Source: Plantago ovata (Eukaryota; Streptophyta; Magnoliopsida; Lamiales; Plantaginaceae). From it: a DNA stretch of 64,000 bases. Location of the stretch: positions 122,857,462 to 122,921,461 of the forward strand of contig CM051455.1 in the NCBI GenBank assembly GCA_028274465.1. Direction: 5' to 3'. A program made the translations under genes and the position numbers. Each line of letters starts with the position of its first letter. The first letter of the stretch is position 1. This document shows positions 1 to 12,237 of this stretch, one piece after another. The notes under the pieces are model-generated. The model searched no databases. It worked only from the letters and a program-made list of their open reading frames with translations, and was not told the DNA's origin.

Positions 1-318
1 CTGTATTTCTGATCCATGGGGGAGGCCTACAAGGGGATGCACGGCCCAAATGTGATTTTGGGGCTATGTACAACTATATCTTTGTCCCTGTACAGTGTTT
101 TTTTTTACATAATATATCGACCTATTCATGTCATATGATGGAAAACACATTTTAGCAATGCAAAAAAAAAAAAAAAAAAAAAATAAGAAATCCAATTTTG
201 TTATAAATATGAATGCCATGAGTTCATGACTCTTCCTATACTCCATTTAGTACTTTATTTTATTGTTCCATTATGTAAAGTGAGAGTTACAAAACTCACT
301 TGGTTATGGAGAGCTCCC

Positions 319-327
319 TATAAATAG
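319..327 (+). promoter_or_regulatory. TATA box of the R1 LTR
   Basis: TATAAATAG lies in a GC-poor stretch about 100 bases before the inferred LTR end, the usual place of the U3/R promoter in a plant LTR. No transcript start can be seen from sequence alone. Confidence 0.6.
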
Positions 328-416
328 GGCTTGAACTTGTACATTGAGATACAATTGAAAATACAATGATATTCTTCCCTCTCCTCTAACTATTTCAAGT
401 CTTTATCTTATGAAAC

Positions 417-430
417 GTTATCAGCACGAC
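417..430 (+). other. Possible primer-binding site of R1
   Basis: GTTATCAGCACGAC follows the promoter part of the LTR and precedes the leader. It is not the usual initiator-Met site (TGGTATCAGAGC) and I cannot name the primer tRNA with certainty. The LTR end is therefore only placed near 410-417. Confidence 0.35.
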
Positions 431-1337
431 TCTACCGAGCTAGTCCGACTCCTAATCATTCCCTTCTTGCTAAGGTAAGACATAAAATCATCTACGTTTA
501 ATTAGTTGATAAATTTATCTAATCATATTGCAAATTTTAGTTAGTACAGTATGTTCGTACTACTTACATATGCTTTGCTTTGTTAATTGTTAGTGACAAA
601 TTAATTAGTAGTACTAGTACTTATTCCCCTTGATCCCAACTCCTTTTCATTTGCATAGTACTAGATGATTTACTTGATGATGGTAATTAAATTGTGAATG
701 ATCATGGCTTTAACCATAACAACAGTATTGTCAATCTTATTTTTATTAATCTCTCTTATCTATGATTGCCTTTTACACGTATTGACTGGTAGTCTTATTT
801 CCTAAAATCAATATATGATCACATGTCTTAGTGTTACTTATTAAGTATGAATTTAATCATGTACAACAGTAATTATCTTAGAAGTCTACATACTGATTAC
901 ACGTATTACAACACTACAGTTATTATTTTTCTTTTCATTAGTCTCATCTATGATCACCTTAATTATGTATGTACTGGTATTCTTGTTTTCTAAAATTAAT
1001 ACATGATTAATTACTCATAATCCTTATATGGCATAAACTCTAAAACATATTTATCTATTCTGTTCATTGATCTTTGTTCCATGCATGATCCATTTGTTTA
1101 TACTACTACTACTACTTTAAATAGTATTATACTCCATGCTCATCATCTGTTCCACGAATGTTTTTAAAGAAACAATTATTAATTATTGATTTGTGCTTAT
1201 AAGTTTGATCTAAACAATTTCTCCGCTTGTTGCTTGTTTGTTCATTTTCAAATGGATAAATTAATGTTAACATGATTGATCGAGATGCTAATGATAGATT
1301 GATTAACTCACTTGATTGTTTCTCTTTTAGTTTGATC
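431..1337 (+). other. R1 untranslated leader
   Basis: AT-rich sequence between the LTR and the gag start. I see no long frame, no strong repeat array and no RNA gene. A short (ACT)n run is at 1102-1117. Confidence 0.55.
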
Positions 1338-2017
1338 ATGGCAAATCTTTGCAATCTTGAATTTGTCGCCTTGGACATCTTCGGGAACAATTTCCTATCA
1401 TGGGTTCTCGATGCAGAAATTCACCTCGATGCTAAGGGTCTTGGAGACACCATAAAAGGTGAAAATACCGCGTCCAAACAAGACAAGGCCAAGGCGATGA
1501 TTTTTCTCCGCCACCATCTTGATGAAGGCCTCAAAGCTGAATATTTTACTATCAAAGATCCTACAGATCTTTGGAATAACCTCAATGAGAGGTACGATCA
1601 CCAAAAGACCGTGACACTGCCTACCGCTTGTTATGATTGGTTACATTTACGTTTCCAAGATTTTTTTAAATGTGTGAGCGATTTTAACTCAGCAATGTTT
1701 AAGATCACCTCTCAATTAGAGTTATGTGGTGAGAAAGTCACGGAAGCGGATAAGCTCGAAAAGACACTATCTACTTTTCATGCTAATAACTTGCTCCTGC
1801 AGCAGCAATATCGTGAGAAAGGGTCTACAAAATATTCAACTTTAATCTCATGCCTTCTTGTGGCTGAAAAAATAATATGCTCTTGATGAAAAATCATGAA
1901 TCCCGCCCAAGTGGTTCAAGGCCATTGCCTGAAACAAATGCCACAAAGTTTAACAATAATGGTCAAAACCCCGGTCGTGGTAGATGTCATGTACGTGGGC
2001 GTGGCCGAGGCCATGGA
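1338..2017 (+). pseudogene. gag: R1 gag fragment (UBN2-type copia gag), frameshifted and truncated
   Basis: Gag would form the capsid-like particle that packages element RNA. The ATG at 1338 begins MANLCNLEFVALD, the usual start of this family; an upstream in-frame ATG at 1272 is not conserved in such gags. The core includes SWVLDAEIHLDAKGL, a helix-rich middle and the DLWNNLNERYDH block. Near 1870 an extra A in an A-run shifts the frame and makes a TGA at 1884-1886; the other frame then continues with an Arg/Gly-rich tail (GRGRC..RGRGRG) up to 2017, where element A interrupts it. The zinc knuckle and all of pol are missing from this side. Non-functional. Confidence 0.8.
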
Positions 2018-4109
2018 TGATAGTGTATATGTCCTAGAGACAGTCTTTATTAAGGGCATACAACCCTTATTAAGGGCATATATGTACTATTACACAGGTC
2101 AACGTAATATAATATATGTTTGTTTGTTTGACTATTGAGTATCGCTTTCATATTTATATTACACCAGGCATACAACATGTCATATCTCTATTCCTGTCTG
2201 TATTGATATCAAACATGTCCCCTCGGATAGATGACCGATCACACAGATAGTGGGAGATATGTGAGTTATCATCTATCCCAAACTCTCCCTAGTCGAGGTT
2301 CATCTCGGATGTAGGGGTCTGAATGAACCAGGTGAGACTAGTATGCGTGGAGGTTATAATTGTTAGAGGAAGTGTGAGCCGATCCCACGGCCACGGAACG
2401 GATTGTTAGACAATCTAGAAACGTTCCCATAACTCTGCATAGTTGTTCGAAGGGTGATTACCGAACAATGGAAGTACCCACCGGAAACTCCCATCGATAT
2501 ATACTCTACACCGAAGTGTCTATGGGAACCGGAAAGTTGTCGAAGTGATGCCAGTCGTCCTTTGGACTTACAGGACTTTATCATCACATTTGTTGCCCCA
2601 TATCCTTGGTGGACCCGTCGATGTCAGCTCTGAATAAGCAGTTGATCCAAGACACGATCCAGGATTATGGCTACATACAAATGGGGGTGATAAGTGATTC
2701 TGTGAAAGATTCATCTCTCACGTGTAGCACAGGAGAGCACTGCCCATAGTCGTTCATAGTTGTGATTGGTTAAACCGCTGGCCAGCGTATCAATATTATT
2801 ATGATAGTCATAATAGATATTGGATTCACCAAGCAACTCACTGAAGACGCACGTGGATGTATTATTGGGATAGACACATCATCGATCCTAGATGCATTCG
2901 AGTCAATCAGCTGAAGGGACGTTACCATCGCCGCGTTGAGCGCAACAGACTTCACAACGAAAGGGTTTTCTTTGAGAAACCTCTCAAACGTCCTCATGTA
3001 TTAATATTGCAAATGGAACCGTCTAGGAATTCCATGTTGCCTAGTGTAGCACTTGCTTAATACAATGAGGCCCTATGGGTCACACTATGTGGTGATTCAG
3101 CTTATCCGAATATCCTTGAAGATGGAATCGCAATTAATTTAGAATTAATTGTGATTGATGAATTATAATTGATTTGGAATTAATTATAATTATTTGTGGC
3201 TCAATTAATAATTTGGAATTATTAATTGAATTGATTGATTAATTGTATTTTATGTAAATACCATTAAAGATTATATTTTAGAAATATAATAGAGGTTTGA
3301 TTTGAAAGGATATATTAATTTAGAATTAATATATGCACATGGGAAAAATCTACTTAGAGTTTGAATTGCCTTCGAATTATAAGTGGGTCCCAAACTCCCC
3401 CTTGGCCGGCCGCGTGTAGTAGTGGTATGGGAGGGAGTTTCGACTCCTTCCCATATTAGAAGTCAAGGGTTAAGTTATATTTTCCTAATTGAGTTCTAAC
3501 TTAATTGGGAATGAATCTAGACTTAAATTGGTTTCCTTGTGCAATAAGAATTAGAGTTCTTATTCCTTTATGAAGTCTAAAAGAATCTTCTTTAGGCTTC
3601 TATTGACTACTATATAAGTAGGTCACTAGAGAGCTTTTTCAATGCCGAATTCTTAGAGAATTATTCTACCTTTCTTAGAGAAATTAAAAACCTCTCCCCT
3701 ACCTCTATACCCTAGCCGCGCGTGCCACACTCCACCGGAGGAAAATCGCCGCCCCATCTTCTTGGCCACATAAAGAATATCCTAGCATTCTTTCCCATAA
3801 GCTGTTCATCCGTGGATATCAAGGTTGAGGTTCAAAGAGCTGGAAACTAACTTTTATTGTCTTGCAGATAATCAAAGTATTGCAGATATCTTCGACTTCG
3901 ACGAAGGAGAAGATTCACCGGACTTTACGAAGACTTCATCGATTGACATATCGATTCAATACATATTCTTGCTTTTGGAGTATTGTAAGTATTCTGATTA
4001 ATGTGTTTATTATATACGTTATATGCATGATCAATTAACCTGCATGTTAAGAAACTTTTTGAAATTCCGCTGCGTGCTCTAGGGGTAACTCTGTCCAAAT
4101 TTTCTTACA
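2018..4109 (+). repeat. 5' LTR of element A
   Basis: About 2.09 kb, TG...CA bounded, matching the LTRs of B at 31326-33428 and 39221-41311 throughout and E in reverse. Short frames inside it recur in every copy only because the LTR itself is repeated. No protein is claimed. Confidence 0.93.
3611..3617 (+). promoter_or_regulatory. TATA box of the A 5' LTR
   Basis: TATATAA about 500 bases before the LTR end, aligned with TATATATA in both B LTRs. Confidence 0.55.
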
Positions 4110-4110
4110 G

Positions 4111-4122
4111 TGGTATCAGAGC
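4111..4122 (+). other. Primer-binding site of A, initiator-Met tRNA
   Basis: TGGTATCAGAGC starts two bases after the LTR end and is the standard site complementary to the 3' end of plant initiator methionine tRNA used by Ty1/copia elements. Confidence 0.9.
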
Positions 4123-4240
4123 CAGGTTAATTGATTATGTATATATGTATATATGTTATGTGATTATGTAGTTTATGTGGATGCAATTGATTCTATGATT
4201 AATTCGATTTTGGAAAGTTTTGTTTTTATATAAATTTAGA

Positions 4241-4445
<205 letters not shown>

Positions 4446-4948
4446 ATATTATTATATATATTTATTTAATTTTTACGGGTTGGACCGATTGGGAATTTTT
4501 GGAAATTTTGAGGATTGAATTTTATATTTGGAATATAAATATGATTTAATTGTAATTATTATTAACTAGAGGGGTTAAATTTAATTAGTATTAAGTTGAG
4601 GGGCTTATTTGTGATTTATCAATTTATTGTTTATTACAAATAAGTCTTTCTACTTTTTTTGAATTTTGAATTTAACACCTCCAAGGTTTGGAAAATTACA
4701 ATTGAGTCCTTCGGGTTTTCGAAAATTGCTACCTGGTCAATAGAATTTTCGATTTTTCAATCTAGTCCAAATTTTCAAGTTTTCATAGAGATTATAAGTA
4801 TGGGATTATAATTTTCATAATGAAATTATGAAGTCATTTGGCATCCACATAGGCTACTACTTGTTTGTTTGCTCGATATGATATTGTTTGACAATGCATG
4901 TTTAAATACCACGTATTTTTACTTTCCGTTCGACCGCTATGCATGCGA

Positions 4949-5099
4949 GGGTAGGCGGCGCCCTCTTATTTGTCGGACCCCATATTTTTATGTATGGGTA
5001 GGCGGCGCCCATTATGTGCTTGACCGCGTTTAGAACTAGAATGGATAGGCGGCATCCATTACGTGTAGACCGCTCATGCATGATGGGTAGGCGGCGCCC
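4949..5099 (+). repeat. Four-unit GGGTAGGCGGCGCCC leader repeat, element A
   Basis: Copies begin near 4949, 4996, 5042 and 5085, spaced 43-47 bases. Three are GGGTAGGCGGCGCCC; the third is degenerate (GATAGGCGGCATCC). Each unit also carries a GACCG and ATG-rich spacer. Confidence 0.85.
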
Positions 5100-5310
5100 T
5101 TATTTGTTTGTAGATGACTGATAACAACCCTCAAGCTACAAGCCCCAACCAATATAAGTGCAGAAATATGTATACGTATGTGTTTCTGAGATGCTTTCCA
5201 TGGGGTTCTTTAATTCTGAACTTTCATTGCGTTTCCCTGTATTGGCGACCTCGTCTTGCAGACTCGCAGTGATCGTCAGATTAGAGTAAGCCTATGGTTA
5301 TAACTTACTG

Positions 5311-5346
5311 CATATTGTATCTAGCGACCTCGATAGGTACAATATG
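5311..5346 (+). other. Conserved leader hairpin, element A
   Basis: CATATTGTA (5311-5319) pairs with TACAATATG (5338-5346) around a loop holding GCGACCTCG. B keeps the stem at 34638-34672 with one A-to-G change that would still pair as G-U in RNA. Confidence 0.5.
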
Positions 5347-5662
5347 TAGAGCGTCTGGTTAAATTAGATTTAACACCCAAGAGTTGCGTGACGCAATTGG
5401 ATAGTCCTACCGGTCATATTATGTTATGCGACCAGCCCCCGTTGGAGTATAGCATAGTATGGATTTGGATCTTGGCCACTACGGTAACTTGTTGGACATT
5501 ACCCGTATGTTTGTTTTGGGGGCAATCATATGTGAAAATAGTGGGAGCTAAACAGCTAAAGGACCTTGTTGTTTAGTTATGTTGACTGTGTATTTAAAAA
5601 TAGTATATCAATAGTTGATTTATTATTTTCGTTCTATATTATTTCTCCTTGGGAAAACAGAA

Positions 5663-6400
5663 ATGGCTATACCGTCCTCCGAGCTCATTGCCAACTTGGA
5701 GTTGCAAAAGCTAACAGGACCAAACTACGTGGATTGGATCCATGAGGTACGAAGGGTGCTATGGCACAACGAGGTTGAGTATGTGTTAGACGAACCTATC
5801 CCTCCACCTCCCACTGAGTTGACTACTGCAACCTATGATTGCTATTATGAGATGTCAGTGGAAAAGGCCGAGTTTGTGAAGAATTTGTTGTTGAATGCTA
5901 TGTCTGACAATATGGTTGGACCATGTCGAGACAAGGAACCATATGAGATTGTGAAATATCTCTCCTCATTCTTGGATACTCCAAGGATGTGTGAAGGGTT
6001 TGAAGCTATCAAGATCATGCTTATCCAAAGACTTGAGACAGAAGAGCTGTCGCCTGAACAAGTCAAGTAATTGATTGATTTTCTCTTTCAACTTGTTGGA
6101 TATGGCTTGGAGCTAGAAGCTAAGGCTTCCATTATCTTGATCGTGGAAAGATTGTTGCAATCTTTTCAGAATCCCGAAGTCGGGACAACAACAGAGTCGA
6201 TTGTTGAGAGACCTATTGCCAACGAGTTTCTAAGGGTCAATCGTAGACCCAAAGGGAACAAGGGTGGCAAGAATGCACGCAATCGTAGGATGGCTAAGTT
6301 TCGACTTAGGATGGAGATTTGTCTCTATTGCAAACTCAAGGGCCATTGGAAGAAGGATTGTCCTCAGCTGAGGGCAGATCAAGCTATGGAGCCATCGGCT
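5663..6400 (+). pseudogene. gag: Gag of element A, with an in-frame stop
   Basis: Particle protein of the copia element. The ATG at 5663 (MAIPSSELIANLELQKL) is at the same place relative to the leader as the B start. The N-terminal block TGPNYVDWI and VEYVLDEPIP are shared with B, but the following region differs strongly. A TAA at 6068-6070 breaks the frame, which then continues in phase. A CX2CX4HX4C zinc knuckle (CLYC..GH..C) is encoded at 6319-6360. The middle of gag is shorter than in B. From about 6390 onward the sequence becomes nearly the same as B. Confidence 0.85.
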
Positions 6401-9358
6401 TCTAGCTCAGGTATGTTTGTTATTGAAATGAACATGAATACTTTTGACTCCAATGGTTGGGTATTAGATACAGCTTGTGGCTCACACATTTGTAATAATG
6501 TGCAGGGGCTAATTGAACACAGGCTAGTCAAGCAAGGTGAAATCGACTTGCATGTTGGGAGCGGCAATCCAGTTGAAGCCAAACGTGTTGGACGCTGCAA
6601 AATAGATTTACCATCAGGACAATGTTTAGAACTTGATAACGTTTATTTTTTTCCATCCATTGTCAGAAATATTATTTCCATTCCATTGTTGGACAATTTG
6701 GGTTTTTCCTTTTTGCTAATAATACTTGTTATTTTTCGCTAACTGACCAGTATTATGGAAAAGCTTGCTTAGTGAATGGTTTATATATTTTGCAAAGTAG
6801 TCTACCTTTATTTCAAATACATAACAAACAACCATCTTCAAGTAGGAAGAATAATCCATCTTATCTATGGCATTGTCGACTAGGCCATATCAATGAAACA
6901 TGGATTCAAAGGCTAAGGAAGTTGGACTACTTAGAACCATTTGATTTCGAATCATATGGTACATGCGAATCATGTGTTAAGGGTAAGATGACGAACAAAC
7001 CCTTTGTCGGACAAGGTGTTCGTGCCACTCGCTGCTTAGAGCTCATACATACCGATGTATGTGGACCTTTTTAAAGTCCAAGCACGTGGAGGTTATTCTT
7101 ACTTCGTTACCTTTACTGACGATTTCTCAAGGTATGGATATATTTATCTTATGAAGAATAAATCTGAGACCTTTGGGAAATTCAAGGAGTTTAGGAATGA
7201 GGTCGAGAATGAATTGAACCTAAGGATAGTCACTCTTCGATCAGATTGAGGAGGTGAATACCTTAGTGAAGAATTTATCGACTACTTGAAGGAGAATGGA
7301 ATTCAATCACAATGGACCCCTCCTGGAACACCACAATTAAATGGTGTGTCTGAGAGAAGGAATCGAACCCTGCTAGACATGGTGAGATCAATGATTGGAT
7401 TCTCGACTCTTCCAAAATATCTATGGGGATATGCGCTACAAACTGCAATCTACATTCTAAACCGTGTACCATCTAAATCAGTGGAGAAAACTCCTTATGA
7501 GTTATGGAAAGGAAAGAAGCCCTCACTGGGCTATCTTAGACCTTGGGGCTGTCCTGCGATAGTCAAATTGTTGCTCACTGATAAGTTAGATGCCAAGGGT
7601 GTCAAAGTTTATTTCATAGGCTATCCTCGTCAGACGAGAGGCTATGAATTCTATCATGCTGAAGATCACAAGGTGATAGTATCTAGAAACGTCAAGTTTT
7701 TAGAAGCAGAATACCTCGAAGAAGAGAGGTTAGATGATATGATAGAACTTGAAGAAATTCAAGACTTTGACACGCGCGAACATGAGTTCTCTAAATCTTC
7801 TGATTTGGACTCAAGTTCAGTGGGAGCTTTCGAAGCAGACAAGGGTAATGATATGACACTTTCTAGGCATGTCATAGTCAGTGGGAGTCCTGTGATTAGA
7901 TCAACAGTTGAAACCACAACAAGAGAACCCGTTGTCAATCAACCTGTGCAACAAGTTGCACAAGAGCAACCTCCCGCTAGGGAACAGGGTCGTAGCACGC
8001 GACCGGCTGCATCAGTGCCCACTGATAATGTTCGTGTTACACGAAGCCAGAAAAGAAAAGCACCAGAAACTCCGACAGAAGCACCAGTCGAGCTCCGTAG
8101 GTCGAAGAGGATCCCAAAAGGACCTCAGAAGCAAAGCCTTATGATAGAAGACATCAGTGAACTTGATGTTGGCTTATCAGATCGGGAAGACCCCCCGAGA
8201 CCTACAAAGAGGCAATAAATGATATTGACTCAGACAGATGGCAAGAGGCCATGGAATTGGAAATAGAATCCATGTACCTGAACCAAGTTTGGAGCTTGGT
8301 AGACTTGCCCCAAGGGGTTAGATCTATTGGGTGCAAATGGGTCTTTAAACGAACGACAAATGCCGATGGCAAGGTACAAACGCACAAGGCTAGACTTGTG
8401 GCGAAGGGCTACACACAAAGGTATGGCATCGATTACGATGAAACCTTTTCACCGGTAGCAAAGTTGAAGTCTATTCGAATTCTACTTGCGATAGCTGTCT
8501 ACTATGATTATGAGATCTGGCAGATGGATGTCAAGACTGCCTTCCTCAATGGCAACCTTGAGGAAGAAGTCTATATGGTACAGCCGAAAGGTTTTATTAG
8601 TAAAACCAGGCCAGCTGTTGTATGCAAATTACAGAGATCCATCTATGGGCTAAAGCAAGCGTCTAGGAGCTGGAATATCCGCTTTGATGAAGCTGTCAAA
8701 TCATTTGACTTCGTCAGAAGCGTAGAAGATCCCTATGTCTACACTAGGCACAACGACAAGGGAGTCGTTTTCATGATCATTTATGTTGGGAAACAATGTC
8801 TCTATGCTAGAAGAGACTAAAGTTTGGTTATCAAGTACCTTCTCAATGAAGGACTTGGGTGAAGCGAACTACATCCTAGGGATAAAGATCTATAGAGATA
8901 GGTCCAAGAGGATGTTAGGATTGACACAGTCCACCTACATCGACAAAATACTGAAGTGTTATAAGATGGACGACTCAAATAGAGGCTTTCTCCCAGCTAG
9001 GCATGGGATCGTGCTATCAGTTAAGGATAGTCCTAAAACTGATGAAGAAAGAAAGGCAATGAGTCGTGTGCCCAATGCTTCGGCAGTAGGGTCTATTATG
9101 TATGCAATGAATTGCACAAGGCCAGATGTGGCATATGCTCTTAGTGTCACTTGTCGACACCAACAGAATCCAGGAGTACCTCACTGGACTGCTGTAAAGA
9201 ACATTCTTAAGTACCTTCGACGGACTAAGGAAATGTTCTTGGTGTTTGGTGGAGAACCAGAATTAAAGATGTCTGGTTATGTCGACGCTGGATTTGAATC
9301 AGATCCTGATGACTTTAAGTCACAGACAGGATACGTATTCAAATTGAACGGAGGAACT
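6401..9358 (+). pseudogene. pol: Pol of element A (protease, integrase, reverse transcriptase, start of RNase H), broken
   Basis: Order as in copia: protease with LDTACGSHIC near 6467, a GAG-pre-integrase HHCC region near 6870-7000, integrase core with LIHTDVCGPF near 7050 and [10 protein letters not shown] near 7340, then RT and part of RNase H. Lesions seen against B: a small deletion shifting frame near 6712, an extra T near 7069, CGA to TGA at 7247-7249, an extra C near 8193-8198, and a 17-base deletion near 8787 that removes the two catalytic Asp of the RT YVDD motif. F inserts at 9358/9359 within RNase H. The first integrase Asp is kept here, unlike in B. Confidence 0.88.
9354..9358. 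repeat. Left target-site duplication of F
   Basis: GAACT directly before the F LTR, repeated exactly after it. Confidence 0.95.
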
Positions 9359-10763
9359 TGATGAACGTATTTTTGACGCGTTCATCTTGTCTTTTTTACC
9401 TTCTTTTGCTATCTTTTAGCCTTGTTTTTTTGGTTAGTTTTGTAGAATAGTGTCACGTTTATTGTTTTCTGCATTTTCAGGCACTTAGGTACGAAATGGC
9501 GTTTTTGGAGCTAAGAACGAGCTTTCTTGATAGAAAATGGCCCCGTTGAAGTTCCTTGATCTCCACGGCTTGTTCGTGAGTGTTTGAGCATCAATAAGCA
9601 TTCAGAAGGATGAGTCCAAGGCCCCCGAGGGCCGTACGAGGGTAAAAAGATTGAGTTTGAAGACAAAAATCTGCCCAGGAGCCAAGCTAAGCGCCTGGAA
9701 TAGTGAAGCGCTCCGCTTCATTTTCCAGGGGCTTTGGCACAGCAGCCAAGCGAAGCGCTTGGAGGGCCCAAGCGCTTCGCTTGCCAAGCGCTCCGCTTGG
9801 CCTCTCCAAGCGGTCCGCTTGGCAGCGGTTACGTTTTCGGATTTTCCTTCTTAGATCTGATCTTTAGTTTCTTTTTCCATACTTTTGAACTGTAGCTTCG
9901 TTTTGGAGAGCTCCTAAGCCCCAAAACTCAGAGAAAACTCAGATTATATTGTATTTTAGATTGGATTAAAGGTTTTGGCATAGGATTTCATCCATTGTTT
10001 CATCTACGGAGAGGTTTTCATCAATACCCACCGATTAGTGACAGCTTGGTGGTAACATTGTATCATTATCTCTTGTCTAGTAGTTTGATTTGATGTATTC
10101 TATTTACAATTCATATGATTTGATGTCTATGTTGATGAATATGAGTAGCTAAATCCTTGCTGTTGGTGGTAGAATGTAGAATATGCATGCTATGGGTTAT
10201 GTTTATGCTTACATGAGATTGTGATTCAATCTTGCTGCAAATTCCTTCATATGATTCTTAGTTGCCTATAAAATATATTCGAATTGAGTATAGTGACAAA
10301 CTCTTGGTCAATGAAAGCTTTAGGATTGTATGTTAGAGATTTGCAGCATGCTAGATAAATGGTGTTAGTGACAAGCACCTCTAAAGTATTGATAGTGGTC
10401 TTTTATGATGTGTGTCTTGAAAGTTACCTAGACGAGTTGCTTAGCAGACTTGATCGAAGGTTTTACGCACTGAACTTGTGAGCATATTCGTAACCCATGC
10501 ATGTGTATTTGATTTCTACCACCAACCGTTTTCCAAACTTGATTACAACAATCTGATTTCTCGTTGCTTTGTTCTAAGAAAGCGATTCTATAAACATTTT
10601 GAACTCGTTGACTGAAATTACTAGCAAAAACCTCAAACAAAGCCACGTTAGGTCCCGAGAGAACGACACTCGGGGAAAACTTGCCATTGCACTCTAGTTT
10701 GTGTAGTGATAAGTGTTCTTTGGCTTTTAAAACAAATTTAATTGGTGAAAAACGACATCATCA
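9359..10763 (+). repeat. 5' LTR of F
   Basis: 1405 bases, starting TGATGAACG and ending CATCATCA, near-identical to 19832-21233. It contains a hairpin array at 9681-9822 and, at 10652-10675, a block (GAGAGAACGACACTCGGGG) also found in the D LTRs. Confidence 0.95.
9681..9822 (+). repeat. Hairpin array in the F 5' LTR
   Basis: Units such as TGAAGCG-CTC-CGCTTCA, CCAAGCG-AAG-CGCTTGG, CCAAGCG-CTT-CGCTTGC, CCAAGCG-CTC-CGCTTGG and CCAAGCG-GTC-CGCTTGG. The first differs from the rest on both arms so that pairing is kept. Confidence 0.9.
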
Positions 10764-10766
10764 ATT

Positions 10767-10784
10767 TGGCGCCGCTGCCGGGGA
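10767..10784 (+). other. Primer-binding site of F, tRNA-Asp
   Basis: TGGCGCCGCTGCCGGGGA three bases after the LTR. It matches the complement of the 3' end of plant tRNA-Asp with one mismatch (GCTGCC where D has GTTGCC). This site type is typical of Athila-like gypsy elements. A short leader follows to 10865. Confidence 0.85.
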
Positions 10785-10865
10785 CTTAACTCCTTTGGTT
10801 GGTGTTTTTGTTTTGTTTTTTTTCAGCCAACATCTCTTCTTTGTCTCATTTCTGTTTTTGCAAAT

Positions 10866-12237
10866 TGATGATGTCGTTTTTCACCAATTAAATTTGTTTT
10901 AAAAGCCAAAGAACACTTATCACTACACAAACTAGAGTGCAATGGCAAGTTTTCCCCGAGTGTCGTTCTCTCGGGACGTAACGTGGCTTTGTTTGAGGTT
11001 TTTGCTAGTAATTTCAGTCAACGAGTTCAAAATTTTTATAGAATCGCTTTCTTAGAACAAAGCAACGAGAAATCAGATTGTTGTAATCAATTTTGAAAAA
11101 CGGTTGGTGGTAGAAATCAAATACACATGCATGGGTTACGAATATGCTCACAAGTTCAGTGCGTAAAACCTTCGATCAAGTCCGCTAAGCAACTCGTCTA
11201 GGTAACTTTCAAGACACACATCATAAAAGACCACTATCAATACTTTAGAGGTGTTTGTCACTAACACCATTTATCTAGCATGCTGCAAATCTCTAACATA
11301 CAATCCTAAAGCTTTCATTGACCAAGAGTTTGTCACTATACTCAATTCGAATATATTTTATAGGCAACTAAGAATCATATGAAGGAATTTGCAGCAAGAT
11401 TGAATCACAATCTCATGTAAGCATAAACATAACCCATTGCATGCATATTCTACATTCTACCACCAACACAAAGGATTTAGCTACTCATATTCATCAACAT
11501 AGACATTAAATCATATGAATTATAAATAGAATACATCAAATCAAACTACTAGACAAGAGATAATGATACAATGTTACCACCAAGCTGTCACTAATCGGTG
11601 GGTATTGATGAAAACCTCTCCGTAGATGAAACAATGGATGAAATCCTATGCCAAAACCTTTAATCCAATCTAAAATACAATATAATCTGAGTTTTCTCTG
11701 AGTTTTGGGGCTTAGGAGCTCTCCAAAACGAAGCTACACTTCAAAAGTATGGAAAAAGAAACTGAAGATCAGATCTAAGAAGGAAAATCCGAAAACGTAA
11801 CCGCTTGGAGAGGCCAAGCGGAGCGCTTGGCAAGCGAAGCGCTTCGCTTGGCTGCAGTGCCAAAGCTCCTGGAAAATGAAGCGGAGCGCTTCACTATTCC
11901 AGGCGCTTAGCTTGGCTCCTGGGCAGATTTTTGTCTTCAAACTCAATCTTTTTGCCCTCGTACGGCCCTCGGGTGCCTTGGAGTCATCCTTCTCGATGCT
12001 TATTGATGCTCAAACACTCACGAACAAGCCGTGGAGATCAAGGAACTTCAACGGGGCCATTTTCTATCAAAAAAGCTTGTTTTTAGCTCCAAAAACGCCA
12101 CTTCGTACCTAAGTGCCTGAAAATGCAGAAAACAATAAACGTGACACTATTCTACAAAACTAACCAAAAAACAAGGCTAAAAGATAGCAAAAGAAGGTAA
12201 AAAAGACAAGATGAACGCGTAAAAAATACGTTCATCA
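10866..12237 (-). repeat. Inverted F-type LTR inside F
   Basis: The + strand reads TGATGATGTCGTTTTTCACC at the left end and TTCATCA at the right, the reverse complement of a whole F LTR. Only 102 bases separate it from the forward 5' LTR, so the two form a 1.4-kb inverted repeat. Its hairpin array (11802-11920) has fewer units than that of the 5' LTR. Confidence 0.93.

Larger units (their letters stand above)
1..2017 (+). mobile_element. R1: 5' part of a Ty1/copia retrotransposon, cut by element A
   Basis: The stretch holds the downstream part of an LTR with a TATA box, a leader of about 900 bases and the start of a copia gag. The element is cut at 2017/2018 by the first base of the LTR of element A, so it is the oldest layer of the nest. 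The LTR start is left of the window and the rest of gag-pol is not present on this side. A run of about 23 A at 160-183 is a simple repeat. The gag type (MANL...SWVLDAEIHLDAKGL) is the common plant UBN2-type copia gag. Family placement beyond Ty1/copia is not claimed. Confidence 0.8.
4446..5662 (+). other. Untranslated leader of A
   Basis: AT-rich leader that aligns with 33780-34997 of B. It holds the GGCGGCGCCC repeats and a conserved hairpin listed separately. It has no supported coding frame; a 62-codon frame at 5388-5576 is not kept intact in B. Confidence 0.75.

Noticed and set aside
2857..3060. Small frame (MYYWDRH...) also at 40050-40253 and, reversed, 63561-63764
   Set aside because: It lies in the LTR of A, B and E and recurs only because the LTR recurs. 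No conserved start context or selection can be claimed.
5388..5576. 62-codon frame in the A leader
   Set aside because: The equivalent part of B has insertions and changes that break it; likely chance.
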